Shown in pieces: positions 51,862 through 60,403 of a DNA stretch of 64,000 nucleotides. The notes below the pieces were generated by a model. It worked only from the letters and a program-made list of their open reading frames with translations, ran no database searches and was not told the origin of the DNA. Position 1 is the stretch's first letter. Each line of letters starts with the position of its first letter. The DNA is taken from NCBI GenBank assembly GCA_045536965.1, contig JAZSON010000012.1:1-64000 (forward strand). The letters are read 5' to 3'. The stretch comes from UBA5448 sp045536965. Its GTDB lineage: Bacteria; Bacillota; Clostridia; Oscillospirales; SIG627. The position numbers and the translations under genes were made by a program.

Positions 51862-52560
51862 TTATCCGACAAATTCAGCCATGCATCTTTCATAAGCAGC
51901 GACAGGATCGGCGGCAGCCGTGATCGGTCTGCCCACAACAATATAATCGCTGCCTATTTTTTTGGCTTCGGCAGGTGTCATCACGCGTTTTTGGTCACCA
52001 ACATCTCCATCGGCAAAACGCACACCCGGCGTCACCGTCAAAAACCCGTTTCCACACACTTCGTGCACCTTGCCGGCCTCCAGCGGAGAACATACTACGC
52101 CATCCAGACCCGCAAGTTTTGCATTGTGGGCGTAGTGCATAACCACTTGATCGATAGGAGCCTGAATCAAAAGATCTTTTTCCATGCGCTCCTGATCGGT
52201 GCTCGTCAACTGGGTGACAGCAATCAGCAAGGGACGGCTACCATCGGGACGGGTCAGCCCCTCCAAAGCGGCTTCCATCATGGAAATGGTACCGCCGGCA
52301 TGCAGATTTGTCATATCTACATCAAGACGGGACAAAACGGCCATCGATTTTTTGACCGTGTTGGGAATGTCATGCAGCTTCAGATCCAAAAAAATCTTAT
52401 GCCCTCTTTTTTTAATCTCCCGAACAATTTCGGGCCCTTCGGCGTAAAAAAGCTCCATGCCGATCTTGACAAACGGTTTTCTGTCGGTAAACAAGTCTAA
52501 AAAATTAAAAACTTCTTCTCTGCCCGCAAAATCGCAGGCAACAATGACATCCTTACCCAT
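51862..52560 (-). CDS. pyrF: Orotidine 5'-phosphate decarboxylase
   Basis: A 232-residue barrel making UMP. VIVACDFAG starts the fold; KIFLDLKLHDIPNTV is the Asp-Lys-Asp-type catalytic segment, followed by LHAGGT, VVCSPLEAG, TVTPGVRF and VVGRPITAA with the phosphate-binding Arg. GGAGG eight bases before the ATG at 52560 fixes the start, which overlaps pyrD by eight bases. Confidence 0.96.
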   Translation of the reverse strand: MGKDVIVACDFAGREEVFNFLDLFTDRKPFVKIGMELFYAEGPEIVREIKKRGHKIFLDLKLHDIPNTVKKSMAVLSRLDVDMTNLHAGGTISMMEAALEGLTRPDGSRPLLIAVTQLTSTDQERMEKDLLIQAPIDQVVMHYAHNAKLAGLDGVVCSPLEAGKVHEVCGNGFLTVTPGVRFADGDVGDQKRVMTPAEAKKIGSDYIVVGRPITAAADPVAAYERCMAEFVG

Positions 52561-53470
52561 TGTGCGCACCTCCGATGATTTCGGTTAATTGATTGATTTT
52601 ATAATTTTCCATCACGCGAGGCAAATCGTCGATGATATTTTTGCAGGCAAACGGATCGACCAAATTGGCGCTGCCCACCTGCACGGCCGTTGCACCCGCA
52701 AGCATCATTTCAATGACGTCCTCGGCAGTCGTCACACCGCCCATACCCACAACGGGAATGGAAACAGCTTTATATACCTGATAGACCATACGAAGCGCAA
52801 CGGGAAAAACGGCACTGCCCGACAAGCCGCCCGTCGTATTGGCAAGCAGGGGCTTACGTTTTCTCAGATCGATGCGCATGCCAAGCAATGTATTGATCAA
52901 GCTGATGCCATCCGCCCCGCCCGCCTCACAGGCGCGTGCAATCTCGGTAATATCGGTAACGTTCGGGGAAAGCTTTATAATCAGCGGCTTATTGGTTACT
53001 TCTCGCACTGCCGCAGTGACCTCATGGGCACTTTTCGCCGATGTACCGAAACTCATACCGCCGCCATGTACATTGGGACAACTGATATTGACCTCAATCC
53101 AACCGATCTGATCTTGCTGATCAAACAAGCGGCAACAATCCACATACTCTTCAATCGCAAAACCGCTGACGTTGGCCATCACAGGCTTGTGAAAGATTTT
53201 TTTCATTTCCGGCAATTCATGTGCAATGACATGCTCCACGCCGGGATTTTGCAATCCGACAGCATTGAGCATACCCGCAGAACACTCGGCAATGCGCGGC
53301 GTAGGATTTCCAAACCGCGCCTTGACCGTCGTTCCCTTGAATGAAAAAGTTCCAAGACAGTTAATGTCATACCACGCAGCAAATTCCTGTCCGTAGCCAA
53401 AAGTACCGCTGGCGGGAATGATGGGATTGGAAAGCTCGATCCCGCATAAATTGACAGAGGTATTTACCAT
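52553..53470 (-). CDS. pyrD: Dihydroorotate dehydrogenase, type 1B catalytic subunit
   Basis: A 305-residue FMN barrel that oxidises dihydroorotate. NPIIPASGTFGYG, KGTTVKARFGNPTPR, NVSGFAIEEY, NISCPNVHGGG (with Cys as active base, the mark of class 1), KLSPNVTDI and the FMN-phosphate loop GMGGVTTAEDVIE are seen. The PyrK partner upstream shows it is the NAD-linked 1B type, fit for an anaerobe. Stop overlaps pyrF. Confidence 0.97.
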   Translation of the reverse strand: MVNTSVNLCGIELSNPIIPASGTFGYGQEFAAWYDINCLGTFSFKGTTVKARFGNPTPRIAECSAGMLNAVGLQNPGVEHVIAHELPEMKKIFHKPVMANVSGFAIEEYVDCCRLFDQQDQIGWIEVNISCPNVHGGGMSFGTSAKSAHEVTAAVREVTNKPLIIKLSPNVTDITEIARACEAGGADGISLINTLLGMRIDLRKRKPLLANTTGGLSGSAVFPVALRMVYQVYKAVSIPVVGMGGVTTAEDVIEMMLAGATAVQVGSANLVDPFACKNIIDDLPRVMENYKINQLTEIIGGAHNG

Positions 53471-54192
53471 ATAATTTCCTCCTTTTGCAGTACGGGGCCG
53501 TCACGACAAATACGCTTATTTCCATATTTGGTTTTGCAGGAACATCCCATACAGGCGCCGAAGCCGCAGGCCATTCGTTCTTCAAAACTAAACTGACCGT
53601 CCGTCACACTCGCTTGATAAACAGCTCGCAGCATAGGCTCGGGACCGCAGGTGTATACATACGAATACGCACACGGCAAAGCATCGGTCACAAATCCCTT
53701 CACTCCGACACTGCCATCCTCAGTGGCTACCACCACGTCTACACCAAGTTTTTTAAATTCCTCGGCATAAAAAACATCTTCAAATGTACGGAATCCCAAA
53801 ACAGCGGTCACATGTTTGCCCTCAGCAATAAGCGCCTTTGCCAGCCCATACAAGGGAGGCACACCCACGCCGCCGCCGATCAAAAGAGGATCAGCGCCGC
53901 TTTCGGCTGTTGAAAATCCGTTACCAAGTCCCGTCAGCACATCCAAGTGGGTACCTTCGGGCAAAGAAGCGAGAACGGACGTTCCTTTGCCAACCGTTTT
54001 ATAAATGAGCACCAAGCCGTTCTCGGTCTTTTCACACACCGAGATAGGACGGCGAAGATAAAAACCGTCCAACCGAATATTGACAAACTGACCGGGGACG
54101 GTGATGTCACTTACATCCCCCGCCAGTTCCATTCGGTAGGTATCGCGGGCTATTTTTTTCTGCCCACGAATTTCAAATACACATTTTTTCAT
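53464..54192 (-). CDS. pyrK: Dihydroorotate dehydrogenase electron transfer subunit
   Basis: A 242-residue FAD and 2Fe-2S protein that passes electrons from PyrD to NAD+. LRRPISVCEKTENGL binds FAD, LLIGGGVGVPPLYGLAKAL binds NAD, and the C-terminal cluster is C-x4-C-x2-C-x9-13-C in MACGFGACMGCSCKT followed by the last Cys in RICRDGPV. AGGAAA before the ATG at 54192 fixes the start. It follows carB after a seven-base gap and overlaps pyrD. Confidence 0.96.
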   Translation of the reverse strand: MKKCVFEIRGQKKIARDTYRMELAGDVSDITVPGQFVNIRLDGFYLRRPISVCEKTENGLVLIYKTVGKGTSVLASLPEGTHLDVLTGLGNGFSTAESGADPLLIGGGVGVPPLYGLAKALIAEGKHVTAVLGFRTFEDVFYAEEFKKLGVDVVVATEDGSVGVKGFVTDALPCAYSYVYTCGPEPMLRAVYQASVTDGQFSFEERMACGFGACMGCSCKTKYGNKRICRDGPVLQKEEIIW

Positions 54193-54199
54193 GATTTCC

Positions 54200-57100
54200 T
54201 CACGCGTCAATGGTAGAAATGGTCAGTGTCATTTCCTCCAATACATCCAAAAGAACCCGAACGGTATCAAGAGCAGTGAAAGTAGTGACGTTGTTTTCAA
54301 CCGCACATTTGCGGATCTCAAAACCGTCGGCCATCTGATTGACAGACCCGATCTCACGGGTATTGATAACATAGGCAATATGACCTTGGCGAATCGAATC
54401 GGGAATATCCTGACTTCCCTCGGAAATCTTTTTCTTAACTCTGGTACGGATGCCGTTGGCGCGCAAAAACTGTGCTGTGCCCGCCGTAGCTTCAATATTA
54501 AAGCCCAGATTGTAGAAGCGGCGAATGAGCGGCAACGCCTCTTCCTTGTCCTTGTCGGCAATGGTAGCCAAAATGGTGCCGTAATTTTGCACCTGCATTC
54601 CCGATGCCTGAAGCGCCTTGTACAATGCGCGGGTCAATTTGTCATCATAACCGATGGCTTCACCCGTCGATTTCATTTCAGGCGAAAGATAAGCATCCAA
54701 TCCACGAATCTTGGCAAACGAGAAGACGGGCACTTTGACGTACCAGCGGGATTTTTCGGAAGGATAAATATCGAAGACACCCTGTTCCTTGAGCGATTTC
54801 CCCAAAATTACATTGGTGGCAATATCGGCAAGGCTGTAACCGGTCGCCTTGGATAAGAACGGCACGGTGCGGGACGAACGGGGATTCACTTCGATGATAA
54901 AGACGCGTTCCTGATCATCAACGATGTACTGAATGTTATAAAGTCCAACGATACCCAAACCCAAACCCAATCGTTTGGCATAATCTAAAATGATACCCTT
55001 AACCTTTTTGGAAACACTGAACGTGGGATACACACTGATACTGTCTCCGCTGTGAATACCGGTACGTTCCACCAATTCCATAATGCCGGGAACAAATACA
55101 TTTTGGCCATCGCAAATAGCATCGACCTCAACTTCTTTACCTTGGATGTAATGGTCAACCAAGACAGGTTTGTCTTCGTCGATTTCAACGGCGGTCTTCA
55201 GATAATGGCGAAGCTGTTCTTCATTGTCAACGATCTGCATGGCGCGACCGCCCAACACAAAGCTGGGACGCACCAAAACGGGGTATCCGATCTGCGCGGC
55301 AACCTCAACGCCCTTTTCAATGGTGGTAACGGCGTGACCCTCGGGCTGCGGAATGTTCAGGGAGGTCAGAATCTTTTCAAACGCATCGCGATTTTCAGCT
55401 CTTTCAATGGCGTGCACGTCGGTGCCGATGATGTTGATGCCGCGGCGGTAGAGAGGATCGGCAAGGTTGATAGCCGTCTGTCCGCCAAGAGAAGCAATGG
55501 CATCGTTTGCGCCCTCGAAGTGCATCACGTTCATAACGTCTTCGGTGGTCAGCGGTTCAAAATACAGTTTATCGGCAGTGGTATAGTCAGTCGAAACGGT
55601 TTCGGGATTGTTGTTGATAATAATGGCTTCATACCCTGCTTTTTTGATGGTCTGCACTGCGTGCACGGTAGAATAGTCGAATTCAACACCCTGTCCGATG
55701 CGGATAGGACCGGCGCCGAGCACCACGGTTTTTTCGCGATTTGTGACAATCGAGCGGTTTTCTCCCTGATAGCTGGAGTAGAAATACGGAATATAAGCGC
55801 CCGTGTGACAGGTATCCACCATTTTGTAAACGGGGAACAGATTGCCGTCAACACGCATTTTCCAGATATCCGTTTCCTTTACGCCCCACAGTTTTGCAAT
55901 AAACTGATCGGAAAAGCCTTTGCGTTTCGCTTCTTGCAGCAATGCGCTGTTTCCTTTATCGGCGGCCAATACCCCCTCGAATGCAACAATGCCTTGGATG
56001 CATTCCAAGAAATACGGGGTAATCATCGTGACCCTTTGAACGGTTTCAAAAGGTGTTCCCAAGCGGAAAAGCTGTGCTACGGCATAAAGGGTGTCGTCGC
56101 GGAATTCACTCAAATAAGCAAGAATCTCTTCGGCCGGCATATCATCAAACTTGTGCATATGTAAATGACATACACCAATCTCTAAAGAACGGACCGCCTT
56201 GAGCAAACATTCTTCCAATGTCGAACCGATGGCCATGACCTCACCCGTGGCTTTCATTTGGGTGCCAAGCACATTGGTGGCAGTCGCAAACTTATCAAAG
56301 GGGAATCGCGGAAGCTTTGCCACCACATAGTCGAGCGACGGCTCGAAAGCGGCGGTGGTATTGGCAATGGTAATCTCGTCCAAAGTCATACCAACAGCAA
56401 TCTTGGCGGTCACGCGGGCAATGGGATAACCGCTTGCCTTAGATGCCAATGCTGAGGAACGGGAAACACGGGGATTGACCTCGATCAAGTAATACTCGGA
56501 GGTTTGGGGATGGAGAGCAAACTGCACATTGCAGCCGCCTTCTATTTTCAGTGTACGAATCAATTTAAGCGCGCTGTCACGCAGCATATTCAAGTCATGA
56601 TCGTTGAGTGTCAGGATGGGAGCTACCACCACCGAGTCGCCCGTATGTACACCCACGGGATCAATGTTTTCCATGCCGCAAATGGTGATGACCTTGTCAG
56701 CGCCGTCACGCATGACTTCAAACTCAATTTCTTTATAACCCTTGACACTCTTTTCAATCAGAACCTGATGCACGGGAGAAAGTTTGAATGCATTTTCGCC
56801 GATGAACACCAATTCTTCGGGGTTGTTGGCAAAACCACCGCCCGTGCCGCCGAGCGTAAAAGCGGGACGGAGAACAACGGGATAACCGATTCTCTCGGCC
56901 GCTGCCAAAGCCTCTTCCACAGAATACGTAATTTCGGAAGGAATGACAGGCTCGCCGATGCTTTGGCAAAGTTCTTTAAACATTTCTCTGTCTTCGGCAC
57001 GCTCAATGCTCTCGCTCGTCGTACCAAGCAATTCCACGTTACACTCCCGCAAAATGCCCTTCTTCTCCAGTTGCATGGCAAGATTCAAGCCGGTCTGCCC

Positions 57101-57373
57101 GCCGATACCGGGAATGATGGCGTCGGGACGCTCGTAACGCAAAATTCTTGCTACAAATTCCAGCGTCAACGGCTCCATATACACCTTATCGGCAATGGTT
57201 GTGTCGGTCATGATCGTAGCGGGATTGGAGTTCACCAAAACCACTTCATAACCCTCTTCGCGAAGCGCAAGACAAGCCTGCGTACCTGCATAGTCAAATT
57301 CGGCCGCCTGTCCGATTACAATGGGACCCGAACCGATGATCATAATTTTTTTAATATCCGTTCTTTTTGCCAT
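54200..57373 (-). CDS. carB: Carbamoyl-phosphate synthase large subunit
   Basis: A 1057-residue enzyme with two ATP-grasp halves, an oligomerisation part and a C-terminal MGS-like regulatory domain. GSGPIVIGQAAEFDYAGTQA and the matching GAGPIRIGQGVEFDYSTVHA begin the halves; VLRPAFTLGGTGGG and VRPSFVLGGRAMQIV are the ATP loops, and IEVNPRVSRSSALASKA / IEVNPRSSRTVPFLSKA hold metal ligands. It makes carbamoyl phosphate from ammonia released by the small subunit. carA, the usual upstream neighbour, is not in this operon, so the glutaminase must be encoded elsewhere or carA was lost. Confidence 0.98.
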   Translation of the reverse strand: MAKRTDIKKIMIIGSGPIVIGQAAEFDYAGTQACLALREEGYEVVLVNSNPATIMTDTTIADKVYMEPLTLEFVARILRYERPDAIIPGIGGQTGLNLAMQLEKKGILRECNVELLGTTSESIERAEDREMFKELCQSIGEPVIPSEITYSVEEALAAAERIGYPVVLRPAFTLGGTGGGFANNPEELVFIGENAFKLSPVHQVLIEKSVKGYKEIEFEVMRDGADKVITICGMENIDPVGVHTGDSVVVAPILTLNDHDLNMLRDSALKLIRTLKIEGGCNVQFALHPQTSEYYLIEVNPRVSRSSALASKASGYPIARVTAKIAVGMTLDEITIANTTAAFEPSLDYVVAKLPRFPFDKFATATNVLGTQMKATGEVMAIGSTLEECLLKAVRSLEIGVCHLHMHKFDDMPAEEILAYLSEFRDDTLYAVAQLFRLGTPFETVQRVTMITPYFLECIQGIVAFEGVLAADKGNSALLQEAKRKGFSDQFIAKLWGVKETDIWKMRVDGNLFPVYKMVDTCHTGAYIPYFYSSYQGENRSIVTNREKTVVLGAGPIRIGQGVEFDYSTVHAVQTIKKAGYEAIIINNNPETVSTDYTTADKLYFEPLTTEDVMNVMHFEGANDAIASLGGQTAINLADPLYRRGINIIGTDVHAIERAENRDAFEKILTSLNIPQPEGHAVTTIEKGVEVAAQIGYPVLVRPSFVLGGRAMQIVDNEEQLRHYLKTAVEIDEDKPVLVDHYIQGKEVEVDAICDGQNVFVPGIMELVERTGIHSGDSISVYPTFSVSKKVKGIILDYAKRLGLGLGIVGLYNIQYIVDDQERVFIIEVNPRSSRTVPFLSKATGYSLADIATNVILGKSLKEQGVFDIYPSEKSRWYVKVPVFSFAKIRGLDAYLSPEMKSTGEAIGYDDKLTRALYKALQASGMQVQNYGTILATIADKDKEEALPLIRRFYNLGFNIEATAGTAQFLRANGIRTRVKKKISEGSQDIPDSIRQGHIAYVINTREIGSVNQMADGFEIRKCAVENNVTTFTALDTVRVLLDVLEEMTLTISTIDA

Positions 57374-57391
57374 GAGATTCTACCTCCAACA

Positions 57392-58660
57392 TTATTTGCG
57401 CGGCAACGAGCCGTCATCATACACGATTTTTCCACCACAAACCGTCAAAACACATTTCCCAGCCAATTCCCATCCGTCAAACGGGGTGCTTTTGCCTTTG
57501 GAAAAAAGCTTCTCAGGTTCAATCTTGGTTCTGCAACAGGGATTAAACACCGTAAAATCAGCCTCTTGACCAAACGCCAACGGATGTCCGATCCCAAACC
57601 TTTCTTTTGGCTTTGTCGTAAAAAGCGCTACCAGCGCTTCCTCGCTGATTACTCCCTCTTTCACCAAATAGGTATATAAAAGCGGGAATGCAAATTCAAT
57701 TCCCGTGATACCGAATGCGCTGTCACGCAGACCCTTCGCCTTTTCTTCGGCAGAATGAGGCGCATGATCGGTAGCAATCATGTCCACCGTACCATCCAAT
57801 ATCCCTTCGATCAAAGCCAACCTGTCTTCCGCGCTTCGAAGCGGTGGATTCATTTTAAACCGCCCGTCTTCACAAAGCGCGCTGTCATCCAACAACAAAT
57901 AATGCGGCGCCGTTTCGCAGGTGACATTTAACTTCTCCTGCTTTGCCGCTCGTATCAAAGCAACGGTTTCTTTGGTAGACACATGACACACATGGTATGC
58001 GCAACCTGTTTCTCGCACCAATTCCAAATCACGTTCCACCTGCTTCCACTCGGAAGCCGAAGAAATGCCTTTATACCCGTGTGTGCGAGCAAAAGCGCCG
58101 TCATGGATACAACCACCGTTTACCAGCGCCATATCCTCACAATGCGCAGCAATGATACGCCCCAACTTCTTGGCCTTGATCATCGCCTCCCGCATCAGCG
58201 CGGGCGTTTGAATCCCGCTGCCATCATCCGAAAAGGCCGCCACCGACAAAGCCATGGAATCCATGTCAGATAACATTGCGCCTTCTCTTCTTTTTGTGAT
58301 GGTTCCATAGGGAAACACACGGATACAAGCTTGATCACGAATCAAATCGAGTTGAACCTGTAAGTTTTCCATGCAATCGGGCGGCGGTGTCAGATTGGGC
58401 ATGGAGCACACAGCGGTATATCCCCCCGCCGCGGCGGCATACGTTCCGCTCTCAACCGTCTCCTTATAAGAAAAACCCGGCTCCCGCAGATGCACATGCA
58501 CATCTACGAAGCCGGGATAAATACACATATTGTCACAATCAAATAAAAGTTCAGCGGCAGAAGAAACAGTTTCAACCAACTTCCCGCCGTTAACAGAAAA
58601 TCCATTATGAAAGGAGTCTGCACCGCCAATAACACGGGTGTTTTTAAAGGTGTACTGCAT
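57392..58660 (-). CDS. pyrC: Dihydroorotase
   Basis: A 422-residue metal-dependent amidohydrolase that closes dihydroorotate. The metal site DVHVHLREPGFSYKET (His-x-His), AHCED and YHVCHVSTKE (further His ligands) and IATDHAPHS (the catalytic Asp) are clear. It is the first gene of the pyrimidine operon. GGAG eight bases before the ATG at 58660 fixes the start. The clustering with carB, pyrK-D-F-E-B-I puts all six de novo UMP steps under one control region. Confidence 0.97.
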   Translation of the reverse strand: MQYTFKNTRVIGGADSFHNGFSVNGGKLVETVSSAAELLFDCDNMCIYPGFVDVHVHLREPGFSYKETVESGTYAAAAGGYTAVCSMPNLTPPPDCMENLQVQLDLIRDQACIRVFPYGTITKRREGAMLSDMDSMALSVAAFSDDGSGIQTPALMREAMIKAKKLGRIIAAHCEDMALVNGGCIHDGAFARTHGYKGISSASEWKQVERDLELVRETGCAYHVCHVSTKETVALIRAAKQEKLNVTCETAPHYLLLDDSALCEDGRFKMNPPLRSAEDRLALIEGILDGTVDMIATDHAPHSAEEKAKGLRDSAFGITGIEFAFPLLYTYLVKEGVISEEALVALFTTKPKERFGIGHPLAFGQEADFTVFNPCCRTKIEPEKLFSKGKSTPFDGWELAGKCVLTVCGGKIVYDDGSLPRK

Positions 58661-58697
58661 AAAAACTCCTTTCCGAATAAACAAAGAACCCTGCATA

Positions 58698-58790
58698 GCA
58701 AGGTTATTTCGACACAAAAAAACAGATACGGCGCACCGCATCACTTTATAAACAACCTTGCCGGCATCTCTGTACCGCACTTAAAGATTT
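58698..58790 (-). promoter_or_regulatory. Candidate attenuator leader of the pyrimidine operon
   Basis: On the minus strand the 140-base leader has three parts. First a PyrR-loop-like segment AUGCCGGCAAGGUU (about 58756-58768, 11 of 14 positions fit ARUCCNGNGAGGYU). Then an intrinsic terminator: GATGCGG/CCGTATC (58736-58742 with 58725-58731) followed by TGTTTTTTT (58716-58722). Last, a segment AAAUAACCUUGC (58698-58709) that can pair over 12 bases with GCAAGGUUGUUU (58750-58761). Regulation by PyrR or by UMP-dependent folding is likely, but PyrR itself is not in the window. Confidence 0.6.
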
Positions 58791-58801
58791 ATTTTCGTGT
58801 T

Positions 58802-58830
58802 ATTATAACATACCCCACACCGTCTGTCAA
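58802..58830 (-). promoter_or_regulatory. Promoter of the pyrimidine operon
   Basis: On the minus strand consensus TTGACA (58825-58830) and TATAAT (58802-58807) with a 17-base spacer. The -35 box is the end of the inverted repeat at 58825-58861. Confidence 0.95.
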
Positions 58831-58861
58831 GAGGTGATCGACAAAAACCCACCTCTTGACA
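58825..58861. repeat. Perfect 12-bp inverted repeat over the -35 box (possible operator)
   Basis: TGTCAAGAGGTG (58825-58836) and its exact reverse complement (58850-58861) are 13 bases apart. One arm contains the -35 box. No T-run follows on either strand, so it is not a good terminator. It could bind a dimeric repressor. Confidence 0.6.
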
Positions 58862-58889
58862 CAAATAAAACAACAAATATTCTCTCTTC

Positions 58890-59471
58890 CTAACGACGCC
58901 ATAAACCTGCAAACCAATCCAGCAATTTAAATCGCAACGTGTATCCCGAGGCCGTCGCCGCCGTATCCGCCTGCCCCACCGAAAGCCCCTCTTCTACCAT
59001 AACCGTCGGGGTCACGGAAGCGCGCAGACAAATGCGGGGAAAAAGTACGCACCACCAATTTTTCCCCTCCCCCCGTCCAAGGGAAATGCGCAAAGAAAGA
59101 TATTCTCCCGCAGGCAAACTAAACCCATCATAATCCCGTTTTTCGTAGTATTCCTCAACCAAGACCGCCGATGCTCCGTAATCAAAACCATTTTCCTTGA
59201 GCACCGCATCGGCCGCCTTGCATAAACCATCCAGGTTTTCACCAATAATCTCAGCCGCCATTTCACGATTCTCGCATCCTGCAAGTAATTTTTCCCCGAT
59301 TTCCAAAAGACGATCACGCACAGCAAGCTTCACCTGCTGCGCCTGCGGACTGTCATCGTCTGCCAAAATATGCACGCGAATCACTCCCTGATAGAGGGTT
59401 GCCGCCTCCCGCATGGGTGAAAGAACGAGAATCAACGCCAGACACAACAAAGACACAGTAATATGTTTCAT
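58890..59471 (-). CDS. spoIIR: Stage II sporulation protein R (SpoIIR)
   Basis: A 193-residue secreted protein with a signal peptide (residues 1-24), then the SpoIIR domain: IRVHILADDDSPQAQQVKLAVRD, shown by position around residues 31-53, and the Glu/Gly-rich YDGFSLPAGEYLSLRISLG, WWCVLFPRICL. In Bacillus, SpoIIR made in the forespore signals SpoIIGA to activate sigma E in the mother cell. Its presence suggests an endospore former. GGAAG lies eight bases before the ATG at 59471. It is separated from pyrC by the operon promoter. Confidence 0.95.
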   Translation of the reverse strand: MKHITVSLLCLALILVLSPMREAATLYQGVIRVHILADDDSPQAQQVKLAVRDRLLEIGEKLLAGCENREMAAEIIGENLDGLCKAADAVLKENGFDYGASAVLVEEYYEKRDYDGFSLPAGEYLSLRISLGRGEGKNWWCVLFPRICLRASVTPTVMVEEGLSVGQADTAATASGYTLRFKLLDWFAGLWRR

Positions 59472-59536
59472 ATAAAAAACTTCCTTTCTCAATCTACACC
59501 GAGTATAGACAGAGAAAGGAAGAAATAATCATCTGA

Positions 59537-60391
59537 TTATATAAATGTTGCAAAATGCGCCGTCACCCCAAGTTCACGCAAAGAATACACGGCAGCCCTG
59601 GAAGCGGCTTCATTTTCATATAAACCGAAAACAGAGGGACCAGACCCGCTCATCATGACGCCAACCGCACCTGTTTCCATCATTTTTTCTTTCAAAACGG
59701 CAATTTCGGGTTTTTCACCCAATGACACAAGCTCTAAATCGTTAAACATCGCCTTTGCCACCGCTTGTATATCTCCGCTTTTTAACGCCTCTTTCATCCC
59801 GTCGGATGAACGAATCTCCTGCGGAGGAAGTGTATCAAAACGCTGATAAATATACGGCGTGGAAAGTCCCTTGGCATTTTTGGCAACCACAACCGCCATC
59901 CCGCGCGCAGCGCTTTCCAACGGCGTCAGCACCTCACCTATCCCCTCGCAAAGACAAACCCCGCCATGGAGACAAAAGGGCACATCAGCGCCGAGCTTTA
60001 AAGCCAGTTGCGGCAGTTGATCGCCGTACACATGGAACACCGACTCAAGTCCCGCCAAAACAGCCGCGGCATCAGCACTTCCGCCACCCAAACCGGCTGC
60101 AACGGGAATCCGCTTATTCATCTGCATATCCACTCGATAGACCAGGGAGGCCGTTTCCAAATAAAGACGCGCCGCTTTTACGCAAAGATTGCGTTCATCG
60201 GTCGGCAAATACGGCAAATTGGTTTTAAGATAAACCCCGTCTCCGTCGCTGATCTGAAGCTGCAAGCTATCATGCAGAGAGACCCGTTGCATCACCGACG
60301 AAAGGGTATGATAACCATCCTCCCGTTTTCCGGTCACCGCCAATGTCAAATTGATCTTGGCATAAGCAGAAAGGCGCAGGGTTTGATTCAT
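59537..60391 (-). CDS. ispE: 4-diphosphocytidyl-2-C-methyl-D-erythritol kinase
   Basis: A 284-residue GHMP kinase of the MEP isoprenoid pathway. SAYAKINLTLAVTGKREDGYH holds the catalytic Lys and Asp region (around residues 8-28), PVAAGLGGGSADAAAVL is the ATP loop and VGVMMSGSGPSVFG the third motif. Gap of 12 bases to the DUF362 gene upstream and 65 to spoIIR downstream. The MEP pathway is the normal clostridial route to isoprenoids. Confidence 0.97.
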   Translation of the reverse strand: MNQTLRLSAYAKINLTLAVTGKREDGYHTLSSVMQRVSLHDSLQLQISDGDGVYLKTNLPYLPTDERNLCVKAARLYLETASLVYRVDMQMNKRIPVAAGLGGGSADAAAVLAGLESVFHVYGDQLPQLALKLGADVPFCLHGGVCLCEGIGEVLTPLESAARGMAVVVAKNAKGLSTPYIYQRFDTLPPQEIRSSDGMKEALKSGDIQAVAKAMFNDLELVSLGEKPEIAVLKEKMMETGAVGVMMSGSGPSVFGLYENEAASRAAVYSLRELGVTAHFATFI

Positions 60392-60403
60392 ACCGTCACA
60401 TCC

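Noticed and set aside
55052..57679. Long plus-strand frames across carB and pyrC
   Set aside because: They lie wholly opposite conserved carB/pyrC codons and lack ribosome sites.
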